Positions 45,497-55,635 are shown, counted from the first letter of the stretch. The stretch is 64,000 bases of DNA from Legionella birminghamensis (GCF_900452515.1 NZ_UGNW01000001.1:1426001-1490000), one strand, 5' to 3'. Translations and numbers: made by a program. The notes: generated by a model from the letters alone, not told the origin.

Positions 45497-46327
45497 ATGG
45501 AACCAATAACTATAGCCATTATCTGTGCAACAGTATTTGGTGTCGTATCCGGCCTTGCTGCATTTATCAGACAGCTTATTCTCAGTCGCGACAAGAAACT
45601 AAATGACAAGGCGCAAAAAAAGGCATTAAACCAGGAGGCGCGAGAGCTTGAAAAGCTCCGTAACCAAATGGTTGATTTCAAACGCCTTGATTCACACTAT
45701 CAGATGCTGGGTAACAACAAAGATGCCATTCAGTATCTTGATCAGAAAATTGAAGAAATTTTGAAAAGAAAGTACGAATTGATTGAGCGTTATGCCCAAA
45801 TAACCACGAAAGAATCAGCAGAAATCGTTGCTGGAAATTATTCGGAAGAACGAAAGGAACTTTGCAACAAGCTAAAAGCTGAAATTGATAGTGAACTGGC
45901 GTTTTATGACAGTGAGCTGCAGCAATTGCAAAAGAGACGCGCAACGCTCTGGGATTCTCATTCGGAACTACAGCATAACCTGGTAGATCAGGAAAAGCTT
46001 AGAAACGAACATCTGGATAATTTGTATCAACAACATACCAGTGTTTTAGAAAAGGTGTATATAAGACATATTGAAAACACAGAGACAATAGCCAAAGACA
46101 GCATTGATGCAGGCACTCAGACATTCAAATCCTTGTTTGCATCACCTATTCAATACCTTATGAACTTATTTAAACCCTCCACCGGACTTACTGCGGGGCA
46201 GGCGCAAAAAGAAGCTGCGGCCAGGGACGCCGTGTCTGATGTTGAAGACAGTATTAACGACCCGGGAAAAGATTCGTCATTTAAAGTGCAATTCAAGCCT
46301 GGATTCAGAAAGGTTGAACTCACTTGA
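45497..46327 (+). CDS. Membrane-anchored coiled-coil protein, unknown function
   Basis: A 276-residue protein with one N-terminal helix (ITIAIICATVFGVVSGLAAF, residues 4-23), then about 170 residues of charged heptad-rich sequence expected to form a coiled coil. A Pro-containing break follows near FASPIQYLMNLFKPS. GGAG lies upstream of the ATG. It is second in a two-gene operon with the preceding hypothetical gene. The topology suggests a cytoplasmic coiled coil tethered to the inner membrane. Function unknown. Confidence 0.7.
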   Translation: MEPITIAIICATVFGVVSGLAAFIRQLILSRDKKLNDKAQKKALNQEARELEKLRNQMVDFKRLDSHYQMLGNNKDAIQYLDQKIEEILKRKYELIERYAQITTKESAEIVAGNYSEERKELCNKLKAEIDSELAFYDSELQQLQKRRATLWDSHSELQHNLVDQEKLRNEHLDNLYQQHTSVLEKVYIRHIENTETIAKDSIDAGTQTFKSLFASPIQYLMNLFKPSTGLTAGQAQKEAAARDAVSDVEDSINDPGKDSSFKVQFKPGFRKVELT

Positions 46328-46378
46328 CGGCATATAGCCGATAGCAGTACTAGAGAGGAACCCTGGCTTCAACCTGCC

Positions 46379-46678
46379 GAATCCCCGCGGCGCAGGCATC
46401 GAATCCCCGCGGCATAAGACTATCGAATCCCCGCGGCGTCGACCGCGGGGCCCACACGAAGCTATTTAGAATATCAGTCTTGCCAACTAAGGAGCATGTT
46501 TAAAAAGACCTGTTTCTGACTGCCTTTTCAATCGTTATTTCCGGCAACATGGCAACTCAGGGAGCATATTCCACAACAGGCATGGGCCCCGCGGTCGATG
46601 CCGCGGGGATTCGGCTGCATTGTGTAGATAGCTGTGGGTCGATGCCGCGGGGATTCGATAGTCTTATGCCACGGGGAG
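46379..46678. repeat. GC-rich palindromic repeat element C
   Basis: Third complete member of the family; it fills most of the 500-bp gap at 46328-46827. Left arm units CGAATCCCCGCGGC occur three times. The perfect 15-bp inner inverted repeat is CGACCGCGGGGCCCA (46440-46454) and TGGGCCCCGCGGTCG (46583-46597). The right arm has GCCGCGGGGATTCG twice, and GACTATCGAATCCCCGCGGC on the left is mirrored exactly on the right. The 128-bp core between the inner repeats is not visibly related to the cores of elements A and B. Confidence 0.85.
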
Positions 46679-46827
46679 CGCTAGCTTCCACTTCAACAAA
46701 TGCCAGATATTAGCCCAACTGTTCCGCTAATTGATCACCATTATGGATTTTTATTTATCAATTTTCATTTGTCAATTGATGGTAAATTATGCATAATCCA
46801 ATACATCAAGTAAAAAGGAATCAACCA

Positions 46828-47151
46828 ATGACATATATCAAAAGGAATGAGCAGGGAGAAATATGTGCTTTATTTGATAAGTTTATGCCCGGATTGGAGG
46901 AAGTAAGTTTTGATAATCCAGATGTGATCGCCTTTTTAAATCGATGTGAAGGAGATCATAAATTCAGGTTGATTCAGTCCGATCTGCAGCTTATTCGTGT
47001 GCTGGAAGATTTAATAGAGCTTCTGATAAGTAAAAATATCATTTCAATCACAGATTTCCCCCAACCGGTCATCAACAAGTTGTTGGCAAGACAAGGAATT
47101 CGTAAAAAAATTTCTGGTGCAATTGGTATGGAGTTTGAAGATGAAAGTTAA
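46828..47151 (+). CDS. Small protein of the so-called tryptophan-synthase-beta-like family
   Basis: A protein of 107 residues from the ATG at 46828 (AAAAGGA eight bases upstream; an in-frame ATG at 46789 is less likely). The core QSDLQLIRVLEDLIELLISK and ISITDFPQPVINKLLARQ matches a small conserved gammaproteobacterial family usually labelled tryptophan synthase subunit beta-like. It has no PLP-enzyme domain, so that label is misleading. The gene overlaps the protease gene by 11 bp, so the two are probably co-translated. Function unknown. Confidence 0.75.
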   Translation: MTYIKRNEQGEICALFDKFMPGLEEVSFDNPDVIAFLNRCEGDHKFRLIQSDLQLIRVLEDLIELLISKNIISITDFPQPVINKLLARQGIRKKISGAIGMEFEDES

Positions 47152-48205
47152 AGTATTACTCGCAGCAGCTGTGCTTGGTTTGAGTATTTCTCAGGTGAAC
47201 GCAGCTAATATTGATGAGTTGTTGCCCAATGAAAAAAATACAGTGGAAATTTTTCAGAAATTTTCGCCCAAAGTTGTTTACGTACATCGCTTAACCACGG
47301 TGGTGAACCACTCTTTTGAACGAAGCAACGTGCCTGCTGGCGCCGGCTCAGGAATTATATGGGATAATCAAGGTCATATTGTCACTAACTTTCATGTTGT
47401 CAATGGCGCTGATGGATTAAGGGTCAGCCTCGGGAAAATGACTGTTCCAGCCAGAGTAGTGGGAGTGGAGCCCCGCAAAGATATTGCCGTGTTGAAAATT
47501 ACCTCTCCTCAAGCCCTCGAATATTTGAAAAGTTTTGAATCGTTTCAGTTAGCACATAGCAATGACTTGTTAGTCGGACAAAAAGTCATGGCTATTGGCA
47601 ACCCTTTTGGCCTGGACCACAGCCTTACTGTCGGTGTTATTTCCGCATTGGGCCGGCAAGTCCCTGGTGCCGGAGGAGTCAATATTCGTAATATGATTCA
47701 GACTGACGCCTCCATTAACCCTGGAAACTCAGGTGGGCCATTGCTGGACAGTAAGGGACGTTTGCTAGGGATGAATACCGCGATTTATTCCAACTCAGGT
47801 TCTTCTGCTGGGATTGGTTTTGCAGTTCCTGCTGATGATATTGAGCGTATAGTCCCCCAGCTGATTAAAAATGGCAGGGTAATGCTTTCCGGTATCGGTA
47901 TTCAGCGCGTAGAACCCAATGTGGCTTCCCGCTTGGGTATCACTAACGGTATTTTGATTGGCGATATATTACCGCGCACGCCCGCAGATACAGTCGGCTT
48001 GAAGGCTACTTATCGTGATCATCTGGGACGTGTTGTCCTTGGGGATGTGATTGTGGCATTAAACGGTCATCCTGTTAAAGACTATGATGCTTTATATCAG
48101 TTATTGATCGATATCAAAGTAGGCGAGCCGATTACCCTGACAGTGAATCGCCATGGTAAAAATCTTAATTTCAAGATGAAAACAATTGATATTGCTGCTT
48201 ACTAA
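47141..48205 (+). CDS. HtrA/DegP-type periplasmic serine protease with one PDZ domain
   Basis: A protein of 354 residues with a signal peptide (cleavage near residue 21), a trypsin-like protease domain and one C-terminal PDZ domain (about 255-350). The catalytic triad is His85 (VTNFHVVNG), Asp114 (RKDIAVLK) and Ser197 (INPGNSGGPLL). One PDZ domain, rather than the two of DegP, places it near DegS, but without a membrane anchor. The ATG at 47141 overlaps the previous gene; an in-frame start at 47117 adds residues without a good signal peptide. Confidence 0.92.
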   Translation: MKVKVLLAAAVLGLSISQVNAANIDELLPNEKNTVEIFQKFSPKVVYVHRLTTVVNHSFERSNVPAGAGSGIIWDNQGHIVTNFHVVNGADGLRVSLGKMTVPARVVGVEPRKDIAVLKITSPQALEYLKSFESFQLAHSNDLLVGQKVMAIGNPFGLDHSLTVGVISALGRQVPGAGGVNIRNMIQTDASINPGNSGGPLLDSKGRLLGMNTAIYSNSGSSAGIGFAVPADDIERIVPQLIKNGRVMLSGIGIQRVEPNVASRLGITNGILIGDILPRTPADTVGLKATYRDHLGRVVLGDVIVALNGHPVKDYDALYQLLIDIKVGEPITLTVNRHGKNLNFKMKTIDIAAY

Positions 48206-48211
48206 ATAGCT

Positions 48212-48350
48212 TAGCGTCTTTGCGAACGGATGAACGCAATCCAGAAACTGTGCCGAAACAGAGCCCCGATCTGGATTGCTTTGCCTTTGGCTCGCAATGA
48301 CGGGCATCGTCTTTGCGAACGGAGTGAAGCAATCCAGAAATTGCGTCTAA
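48212..48350. repeat. Dispersed GCAATCCAG repeat, two to three copies
   Basis: Copies in both orientations, including GTCTTTGCGAACGG-GCAATCCAG (twice) and GATCTGGATTGCTTTGCC with CTCGCAATGACGGG, lie between the convergent protease and pyrE genes. The inverted arrangement would form a long hairpin in RNA read from either side. Confidence 0.75.
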
Positions 48351-48366
48351 AATGACGAAGTCAATA

Positions 48367-49011
48367 TTAAGCACCGTACTCCTGACGATAGGCTTCAAGC
48401 GTTTCAAGCTCTTTAGTCATTTCTTTTTGCTTTAAATAATCCACCAAATCATGGAAATTAATAATGGAAAGCACATTTATCCCCTGCGCTTTTATTTCCT
48501 GAAGCGTAGAGACATCGCCCTTACCACGCTCGCAGCGATCCAGCGCAATGATAACAGTGCTAAGTCGACCGCCGTTTGCATTAATCAATGCCTGAGACTC
48601 CCGAAAGGCGGTGCCTGCGGTAATCACATCGTCAATCATTACCACCGGCCCAGAAAGCGGGGCGCCGATTAATTGCCCGCCTTCTCCATGATCCTTGGCT
48701 TCCTTGCGGTTAAAAGTGACCGTTGCATTGATATTCCTTTCGGCCAGGGCGATTGCTGTTGCTGTTGCAAGAGGAAGCCCTTTATAGGCCGGGCCAAATA
48801 ACTGGCGGCAATCTGCTTTTTCTTCGATCAGCCTGTTGGCATAAAACTGGCCCAGCGTTTGAAGCGTGCTGCCATGGTAGAAAAGGCCGGCATTAAAGAA
48901 GTAGGGGCTGAGTCTGCCGGATTTTAGAGTGAAACTGCCAAATTTCAATACACCGCAATCCAGGGCAAATTCAATGAACCGTTCTTTGCTAAATCTATTT
49001 AGTGTGTTCAA
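48367..49011 (-). CDS. pyrE: Orotate phosphoribosyltransferase
   Basis: PyrE converts orotate and PRPP to orotidine 5'-phosphate in pyrimidine synthesis. [20 protein letters not shown] and [10 protein letters not shown] near the N-terminus and the PRPP loop [17 protein letters not shown] are intact. The best start is a TTG at 49011 with GTGGAGA upstream, giving 214 residues, matching the E. coli enzyme (213); an in-frame TTG at 49053 would add 14 residues not seen in the family. Confidence 0.95.
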   Translation of the reverse strand: MNTLNRFSKERFIEFALDCGVLKFGSFTLKSGRLSPYFFNAGLFYHGSTLQTLGQFYANRLIEEKADCRQLFGPAYKGLPLATATAIALAERNINATVTFNRKEAKDHGEGGQLIGAPLSGPVVMIDDVITAGTAFRESQALINANGGRLSTVIIALDRCERGKGDVSTLQEIKAQGINVLSIINFHDLVDYLKQKEMTKELETLEAYRQEYGA

Positions 49012-49201
49012 AAAAAAATCTCCACGAATGTTTTTATAAAAAATCCTTAACAATCAATAAAAAGCTGTTATGCTAGAACAGGCCTTTAGCTTTAATATCA
49101 TGAAGTATTTTAGCGCAAATGGCTCATACAGGATATTTATTCTAAGCTTTAAATGTGGTATGTCTATTAAAACAGACATGATATGACAGAAGGGGATTGT
49201 G

Positions 49202-49417
49202 ATGTCGCAAAGAGAAAGTGGAACTGTAAAATGGTTCAATGAGAAAAAAGGATTTGGCTTTATTGTTAACCAGAATGGTGACGACATATTTGTCCATTAT
49301 AAAGATATACAGGGTGCAGGATTCAAAACGCTTCATGAAAATGATGCAGTCACCTTCGTTCTTGATAAAGGACCAAAAGGATTGAAAGCTCAAGACGTGG
49401 TAGTCATTTCTGAATAA
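49202..49417 (+). CDS. Cold-shock domain protein
   Basis: A 71-residue single-domain CspA-type protein. RNP1 is KGFGFIV and RNP2 is DIFVHYKDI, with the typical start [14 protein letters not shown]. It binds single-stranded nucleic acids and probably melts RNA structure. The ATG at 49202 has AAGGGG upstream; the adjacent GTG at 49199 is less likely. The leader holds a small hairpin, ATGTCT-AGACAT (near 49160-49180), which might matter for cold control. Confidence 0.92.
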   Translation: MSQRESGTVKWFNEKKGFGFIVNQNGDDIFVHYKDIQGAGFKTLHENDAVTFVLDKGPKGLKAQDVVVISE

Positions 49418-49705
49418 ATTATCCCTGGTAACAAGGATAGTTCAGTATACCAGCTAAGCCGTTGCTCAGAGAGTCAATAACTACCTCTCCCGAGACGTTT
49501 TGCATTGATAAATCAGTATACCTGAAAGACAATGCAGTCTCTCTGTGCACTCCTGTTTATTTATTTCTTGACCAATATCTGCAGCACTCGTTATTATCAG
49601 CATTTATAGTAACTTCAAGACTATTTTACCTCCATTGTAGTGGATTGTGGCTCTTGCATTACCAACAATCTCCTGAATACCCCAATTAACGAGAGGAGAG
49701 ATTGC

Positions 49706-50557
49706 ATGGACTCCGAAAAACGAGTAGCAGTAATCACCGGTGCAGCCAGCGGAATCGGATTAGCGGTAACTGAAAAATGCCTGGCCGAGGGAATGAATGT
49801 GGTTATGGCAGATATATCAGTGACTAGTTTATGCGACAAGGTTGAACAACTAACCGCTAACTACGATTCTGATGTACTGGGTGTCGTCTGCGACGTCAGT
49901 CGTCCGGAAAGTCTGAGACATCTTGCCAGGCAAACCATCGAGAAGTTCAATCGAGTCGATTGGTTATTCAATAATGCGGGCATCAGCGGGCACTTAGCCC
50001 CTTTATGGGAGTTGACCAATGAACATCTCCGTAAAGTAATGGACATCAATCTGTTTGGGATCATACATGGCACCCAGGCGTTTTTGCCATTCATGTTTAA
50101 GCAGACTCATCGCTCGCATATTATCAACATGGCAAGTCTTTATGGTTTATGCAGCGGTTCGCAAATGACCGCCTATGCAATGTCAAAGCATGCCATTGTT
50201 GCTTTGTCGGAATCATTGCATTTTGATCTGCAACGGCTTTCAAAACCGGTTGATGTGTCTGTTGTCTGCCCTTCATTCGCAAATACCCAGCTGCTTAGTA
50301 ATTCCTCGCCGCTTCATAATAACAGATTTCATGACATGCTTAGCGAGTTAATCGCCAGAAGCCGGCCAGCAGAGGATGTTGCTGAACATATCGTTAAAGA
50401 AGTAAAAAATAATGTGTTTTATATCTTGCCCGATCGAGAAGTCAAAGAATATTGCGAGCAGCGCACTCAGGCGATCCTGGAGCAAACGCCTCCGCATCAG
50501 CATAGCCTAGAAAAAATTGTGTCTTCTTTAAGCCGAAGGGCTGCGGCGGTTGAGTAG
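49706..50557 (+). CDS. Short-chain dehydrogenase/reductase
   Basis: A 283-residue classical SDR. The cofactor motif is TGAASGIG (near residues 12-19), NNAG follows strand 4, and the catalytic Ser and YxxxK are in NMASLYG and YAMSKHA. An acidic residue after strand 2 (MADIS) suggests preference for NAD(H). Substrate unknown. The start at 49706 has GAGGAGA upstream; an in-frame start at 49640 is not supported. A terminator follows. Confidence 0.9.
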   Translation: MDSEKRVAVITGAASGIGLAVTEKCLAEGMNVVMADISVTSLCDKVEQLTANYDSDVLGVVCDVSRPESLRHLARQTIEKFNRVDWLFNNAGISGHLAPLWELTNEHLRKVMDINLFGIIHGTQAFLPFMFKQTHRSHIINMASLYGLCSGSQMTAYAMSKHAIVALSESLHFDLQRLSKPVDVSVVCPSFANTQLLSNSSPLHNNRFHDMLSELIARSRPAEDVAEHIVKEVKNNVFYILPDREVKEYCEQRTQAILEQTPPHQHSLEKIVSSLSRRAAAVE

Positions 50558-50562
50558 TAGTA

Positions 50563-50591
50563 AAACACGAATCCCGTGAGGATTCGTGTTT
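50563..50591. terminator. Terminator hairpin after SDR gene
   Basis: AAACACGAATCC (50563-50574) pairs with GGATTCGTGTTT (50580-50591) around a 5-base loop, just after the SDR stop. The T-run is short on the plus strand and the A-run is short on the other, so it may work for both convergent genes. Confidence 0.75.
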
Positions 50592-50621
50592 CAGCGTTGA
50601 CGCGCTGTGTTTTGTTTTTCT

Positions 50622-52160
50622 CTAATGAGGCGTGGGGGAGTTATCTCCTTCTTTATCAGGCTCTTTATTTATAACTCCACGGTGCTTGGATAATAAACTA
50701 GCTTCTCTCGCCGTTGTAGTCATGCCTGTGGGTTTCGTACTGGCTTTAAAAAACGAGTGGTGGGTGATTGAACTCGAGCTTGAAGTTGATTTCGGGGGAG
50801 CAGGCATTAATGGATCGAGAGCGGTTACATCATAATCATCTGAATCAGAGTTAAGTTCTGGATTTGGGGTAACTCCAGGCAAACTGGACGCTTTGCCCAA
50901 TACAGTAGGTGTCGCCGCTTGAGGCTGGGTGGGAAAAGATTTTGCTTTTTGCGCATACTTGGACATTCCCATTTCCGTATCCCGTTCTTTTCCTTTTTCG
51001 GGATCTTTCTCTTTACCCTTACCAACAACCATCTGCGCCAAACTACCCATACGTTCCATAAAACTTTCTTTTTTACTTGAAGTGGCCGATATTTCATTTA
51101 CCTTTTGGGGTCGCGGCTCTGCAACGCTCCCTATATCTCCTGGACGATAATGATCAATGCAATTCACTTCACTGCAATTAAAGTTGGCAACATAAGCCTG
51201 CTCATAATTAGAAATAGGGCGGCAATCCGGCGTTATTAAGTCTGTGCCGGATTGGACAGTTTTAACTATAGTTACTGCGGCCATATTTTTAACTTCCGCT
51301 TTGTAATCAATATTCAGATTTCCTGTTCCCTCTAATGGGGTATAATAATGAATCACTTTCGCAATGGGGGTCCCGTCGGGATTCAGGCTGCCCTCATAAC
51401 GAATTAAATGAAGTCTGATATTGGAAGGTATTAAACCAGGGTACATTTTTAAGTAGGCATGTAATGCGTCAAGGATTTGCGCTTTATCATCCAGTATAAA
51501 AAAGTCATGTTTTTCACCATTATCATCAGGAAATCTTTGCGCGAAATCAAACATTTGCGCAAAGGCAATAATAAGCTTTAAGCGATCATGCATCCATTCA
51601 GGCGCTTTAAAATTGTTTTCTCGGGCTGCCTTTACTTTGTTTGCATCATAATCATTGGCTGCATCCAGAAAACCAAGGATCACCTTCAGTGAGCTGCCAT
51701 AGGGACTATTTGTGAAAATATCAGACATTAGCATAAAGCTTGGCGTAGCACCAATATGCTGGCTGAACAACCGATAATAATGAAAGCCTGAACCCGATTT
51801 GTTGATATTGCTATTGGTCATATCGTCACTTAGGGATTGTCTGTTACTGAACAAGTATGTGTCGGTCGATGCGTAAAGATGTTTATTACCATTAAAAAGT
51901 GTGATAACTGGCTGGTTCGATGCAATAAATTCCTGATTGAGCTTATCTAGATAATTTACTCGTGCAGCGACTAGCTGTTTTAATTGTTCGACACCTAGCT
52001 TGTCTTCATCCTTTCCCTCCGGATTAATACTCTTCACTTGCTCTGCGAGTGCATTTTGCAAGTGGGTAGTTTCTGGTTCAACGCCTTGAATTCTGCGATA
52101 AAAAGCAGGATTCAGTAAACAGTTATCTAAATCAACAGCAATCGCGCGTCTTCTAGGCAT
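50622..52160 (-). CDS. HAD-like protein with disordered C-terminal tail, candidate effector
   Basis: A protein of 512 residues (ATG at 52160; a TTG at 52175 is also open). The N-terminus has a haloacid-dehalogenase-type motif AIAVDLDNCLLNP with the nucleophile pair Asp10/Asp12. Later FFILDDKAQIL (about residues 222-232) resembles the acidic motif 4. A large insert separates them. From about residue 335 the chain is rich in Ser, Thr, Pro and Lys and looks disordered, with a SSSSSITHH stretch. HAD phosphatase-like hypothetical proteins with such tails are common in Legionella and some are Dot/Icm substrates. Activity and translocation are unproven. Confidence 0.65.
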   Translation of the reverse strand: MPRRRAIAVDLDNCLLNPAFYRRIQGVEPETTHLQNALAEQVKSINPEGKDEDKLGVEQLKQLVAARVNYLDKLNQEFIASNQPVITLFNGNKHLYASTDTYLFSNRQSLSDDMTNSNINKSGSGFHYYRLFSQHIGATPSFMLMSDIFTNSPYGSSLKVILGFLDAANDYDANKVKAARENNFKAPEWMHDRLKLIIAFAQMFDFAQRFPDDNGEKHDFFILDDKAQILDALHAYLKMYPGLIPSNIRLHLIRYEGSLNPDGTPIAKVIHYYTPLEGTGNLNIDYKAEVKNMAAVTIVKTVQSGTDLITPDCRPISNYEQAYVANFNCSEVNCIDHYRPGDIGSVAEPRPQKVNEISATSSKKESFMERMGSLAQMVVGKGKEKDPEKGKERDTEMGMSKYAQKAKSFPTQPQAATPTVLGKASSLPGVTPNPELNSDSDDYDVTALDPLMPAPPKSTSSSSSITHHSFFKASTKPTGMTTTAREASLLSKHRGVINKEPDKEGDNSPTPH

Positions 52161-52444
52161 AATCGGTTCTCGCAAGCCATGTTGTTGCTTACATTAAAGC
52201 ACAAACTGACTAAAATGTCATCAAGGTGTCTAGTTTGTACGTGCATTATAAACGGCTTATGAAAAAAGTGACACCCTTGTTTGCAGGGTTTCTAAGCTTG
52301 TTTCTTTCTCTGGATTGAAGTGAACATAATTTATAAACTATTCACAAAATATTTGCTGGAATGCTAATTTAAAAGTATTCAGGTTTGACATCCCCACTGT
52401 TTGTGATTAACTTAGCGGCTTTATATTTAAATTGAATAAATAGA

Positions 52445-53746
52445 ATGAGATGGCGTGAATTATTAGCAAAAAGAAGTTTTCTTCCTCTCTTTGTCACTCA
52501 GTTCTGTGGTGCATTGAATGATAATGTTTTCAAGTTGTCCATGTTAACCCTTATCAGTTATCATTTAAGTACCTCTCAAAATCAATCGGAACATTTTCAG
52601 GCATTAGCCGGCGCCTTATTTACGATTCCTTTTTTCCTTTTTTCTGCTACGGCCGGGCAACTGGCTGATCGATACGATAAAGCCCTGATTTCACGCGTGG
52701 TAAAATTACTGGAAATTGTTTTAATGATTCTTGGCAGTGTTGCCCTTTATCGCGGCAGCATTATTTTGCTGATGCTGACATTGACTGGCATGGGAATTCA
52801 CTCCACTTTTTTTGGCCCAATCAAGTATGCAATTCTTCCTGATCACTTGCCCAAAAACCAGCTGCTTGATGCAACGGCACTCATTGAGGCCAGTACTTTT
52901 CTTGCGATTTTATTGGGTACAACACTGGGTGCTTTGTCGATAGGCAATACCAGTTCAAAGGTTCATTTTGCAGTATTTTTAATCAACATTACAGCGATTA
53001 TTGGTTTTCTATTTAGCCTGTTTATTCCCAGGGCGCCTGCTTGTACAGCCAGCTTCAAGGTTGACTGGAACGTATGGCGGGCTACCAAAAACATGCTCCG
53101 GGATGTTATTCATAATGCCAAAGTCTTGCCTGCTATATTAGCTATTTCCTGGTTTTGGTTGATAGGGGCGGTTATTTTAACGAAGCTGCCGGATTATACG
53201 CACTATACTTTACGGGCTGACACCACCGTTTTTGCACTTTTCCTGACCTTGTTTTCGATTGGTATTGCGCTGGGGTCAATGGCTATCAGCCGATTTCTTG
53301 CAGGTAAAATTACAATACAGTTTGTTCCATTGACTATGCTGCTCATGACATTGTTTGCAGCCGATCTTTATTGGGCCACCCCAGCATTAAGCAGCCAATT
53401 ACCCCTGCAAACCCTGATACAATTTATGCTAAAAATCCAAAACTGGCGCATCATCTGTGATTTTTTCTTTTTCTCAGTGTGTGGTGGTTTATTTGTGGTG
53501 CCGCTATACACCTATTTGCAGATTTCCTGTGATGAAGGACAAAGAGCGCGCACTATTGCTGCAAATAATATTTTTGGCGCTTTATCCATGGTCATTGGCA
53601 GTTTGCTCATCATGGTGTTATTGCAATTTAATATTAATATTGCGTCAATATTTATTATCCTGGCTGTTTTGAATGCCCTGGTAGCAGCGGCGTTTTGGGC
53701 TACATTGATTTATAGTAATAGAAAGTTAGGCCTGCAAGCCGGATGA
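52445..53746 (+). CDS. MFS transporter, LplT-like (lysophospholipid transporter family)
   Basis: A 433-residue, twelve-helix transporter. FVTQFCGALNDNVFKLSMLTL near the N-terminus, AGQLADRYDKALISR in loop 2-3 and STFFGPIKYAILPDHLPKNQ in helix 4 to loop 4-5 are the hallmarks of the LplT group and of the transporter half of acyltransferase fusions. LplT flips lysophospholipids inward for re-acylation. No acyltransferase (Aas) gene is adjacent here. No strong ribosome binding site precedes the ATG. Confidence 0.8.
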   Translation: MRWRELLAKRSFLPLFVTQFCGALNDNVFKLSMLTLISYHLSTSQNQSEHFQALAGALFTIPFFLFSATAGQLADRYDKALISRVVKLLEIVLMILGSVALYRGSIILLMLTLTGMGIHSTFFGPIKYAILPDHLPKNQLLDATALIEASTFLAILLGTTLGALSIGNTSSKVHFAVFLINITAIIGFLFSLFIPRAPACTASFKVDWNVWRATKNMLRDVIHNAKVLPAILAISWFWLIGAVILTKLPDYTHYTLRADTTVFALFLTLFSIGIALGSMAISRFLAGKITIQFVPLTMLLMTLFAADLYWATPALSSQLPLQTLIQFMLKIQNWRIICDFFFFSVCGGLFVVPLYTYLQISCDEGQRARTIAANNIFGALSMVIGSLLIMVLLQFNINIASIFIILAVLNALVAAAFWATLIYSNRKLGLQAG

Positions 53747-53802
53747 AAGGAGGAGCCTTGATTACGGCTCTGGGCGCAATCGAGGCTGCCTCTTAAATAG
53801 GC

Positions 53803-54753
<951 letters not shown>

Positions 54754-54764
54754 TCAACTCAATC

Positions 54765-54780
54765 TGGCACATTAATTGCT
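54765..54780 (+). promoter_or_regulatory. Sigma-54 promoter of the flg operon
   Basis: TGGCACATTAATTGCT matches the sigma-54 consensus TGGCACG-N4-TTGCW, with the -24 GG and -12 GC correctly spaced. It lies about 30 bp upstream of the flgB ATG. RpoN with FleQ controls early flagellar genes in Legionella, which fits. Confidence 0.8.
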
Positions 54781-54810
54781 TTGGCTTTTACAACTAATGA
54801 AGGAGTTGCT

Positions 54811-55200
54811 ATGGTTGATTTGGATACTTATTTAGGCATACATTCCAAAGCCCTGCTGGTTAGAGAGCAGCGTGCTGCCCAGTTAGCTGCGAATCTCTCC
54901 AATATCGATACCCCTAATTACAAGGCAAAAGATATTGACTTTAAAAGTGCTCTGGAAAATGCCATGGGCTCTTCGCCCGCACAAATGGTAACTGACCATT
55001 CAGCGCATATCAACGTTTCCAATCATTTTTCAGCACAATTAAAATTTCGGGAGCCCAACCAGATTTCACTGGATGGTAACACCGTTGATAAAGATCTGGA
55101 AACCATGGAGTTTGCAAAAAATGCACTGTCCTATCAGGCGTCCCTGTCTTTCCTCGGCGGCAAAATTAAAAGCATGATTATGGCATTCAGAGGTGAATAA
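54811..55200 (+). CDS. flgB: Flagellar basal-body rod protein FlgB
   Basis: A 129-residue proximal rod subunit exported by the flagellar type III apparatus. The N-terminal family pattern is REQRAAQLAANLSNIDTPNYKAKDIDF, and the C-terminal helix ends SFLGGKIKSMIMAFRG. The ATG at 54811 has AAGGAG upstream; an in-frame ATG at 54724 lies upstream of the sigma-54 promoter. It is the first gene of a collinear flgBCDEFGHIJKL operon and overlaps flgC by one base. Confidence 0.95.
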   Translation: MVDLDTYLGIHSKALLVREQRAAQLAANLSNIDTPNYKAKDIDFKSALENAMGSSPAQMVTDHSAHINVSNHFSAQLKFREPNQISLDGNTVDKDLETMEFAKNALSYQASLSFLGGKIKSMIMAFRGE

Positions 55201-55622
55201 TGTCTTTAGGTAGAATATTTGATATTGCCAGCTCGGGATTGGCTGCTGAAACAACCCGGATGACTACCAGCGCCAGTAATATGAATAATGCAAATGTTAC
55301 TGCCAGTAATCCTGATGACACTTATCGCGCCCAATATCCTGTATTCAGCACTGTACAGGAGCAGGCAGGGGGCTTACTGAATCCAGGCATCAGGCCGGGT
55401 GTGAAGGTTTCTGGAATCTATGAAAGTGAAACCCCGCCGGTAATGCGCTATGAGCCAAATAATCCACTAGCAGACAAGGATGGCTTTGTATATGCGCCCA
55501 ATATCAGTTATGTTGAAGAGATGGCTAATTTGATTTCAGCTTCACGCGCTTATCAAATGAATTTGGAAATGATCAATACCACCAAACAATTAATGCAAAG
55601 AACCCTGCAATTAGGTGAATAG
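55200..55622 (+). CDS. flgC: Flagellar basal-body rod protein FlgC
   Basis: A 140-residue rod subunit. It begins IFDIASSGLAAETTRMTTSA and NMNNANVT, the rod N-terminal signature, and ends NLISASRAYQMNLEMINTTK, the C-terminal rod/hook motif. Its start overlaps the flgB stop (TAATG), indicating translational coupling. Confidence 0.95.
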   Translation: MSLGRIFDIASSGLAAETTRMTTSASNMNNANVTASNPDDTYRAQYPVFSTVQEQAGGLLNPGIRPGVKVSGIYESETPPVMRYEPNNPLADKDGFVYAPNISYVEEMANLISASRAYQMNLEMINTTKQLMQRTLQLGE

Positions 55623-55635
55623 TAAGGACAAAATT

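Noticed and set aside
46828..47151. Tryptophan synthase beta subunit
   Set aside because: Only 107 residues, no PLP-binding lysine motif; the common database label for this small family is misleading.
49462..49689. ORF of 75 codons between the cold-shock and SDR genes
   Set aside because: No ribosome binding site, no recognisable pattern, and it overlaps the upstream region of the SDR gene; I see nothing else in the 49418-49705 gap.
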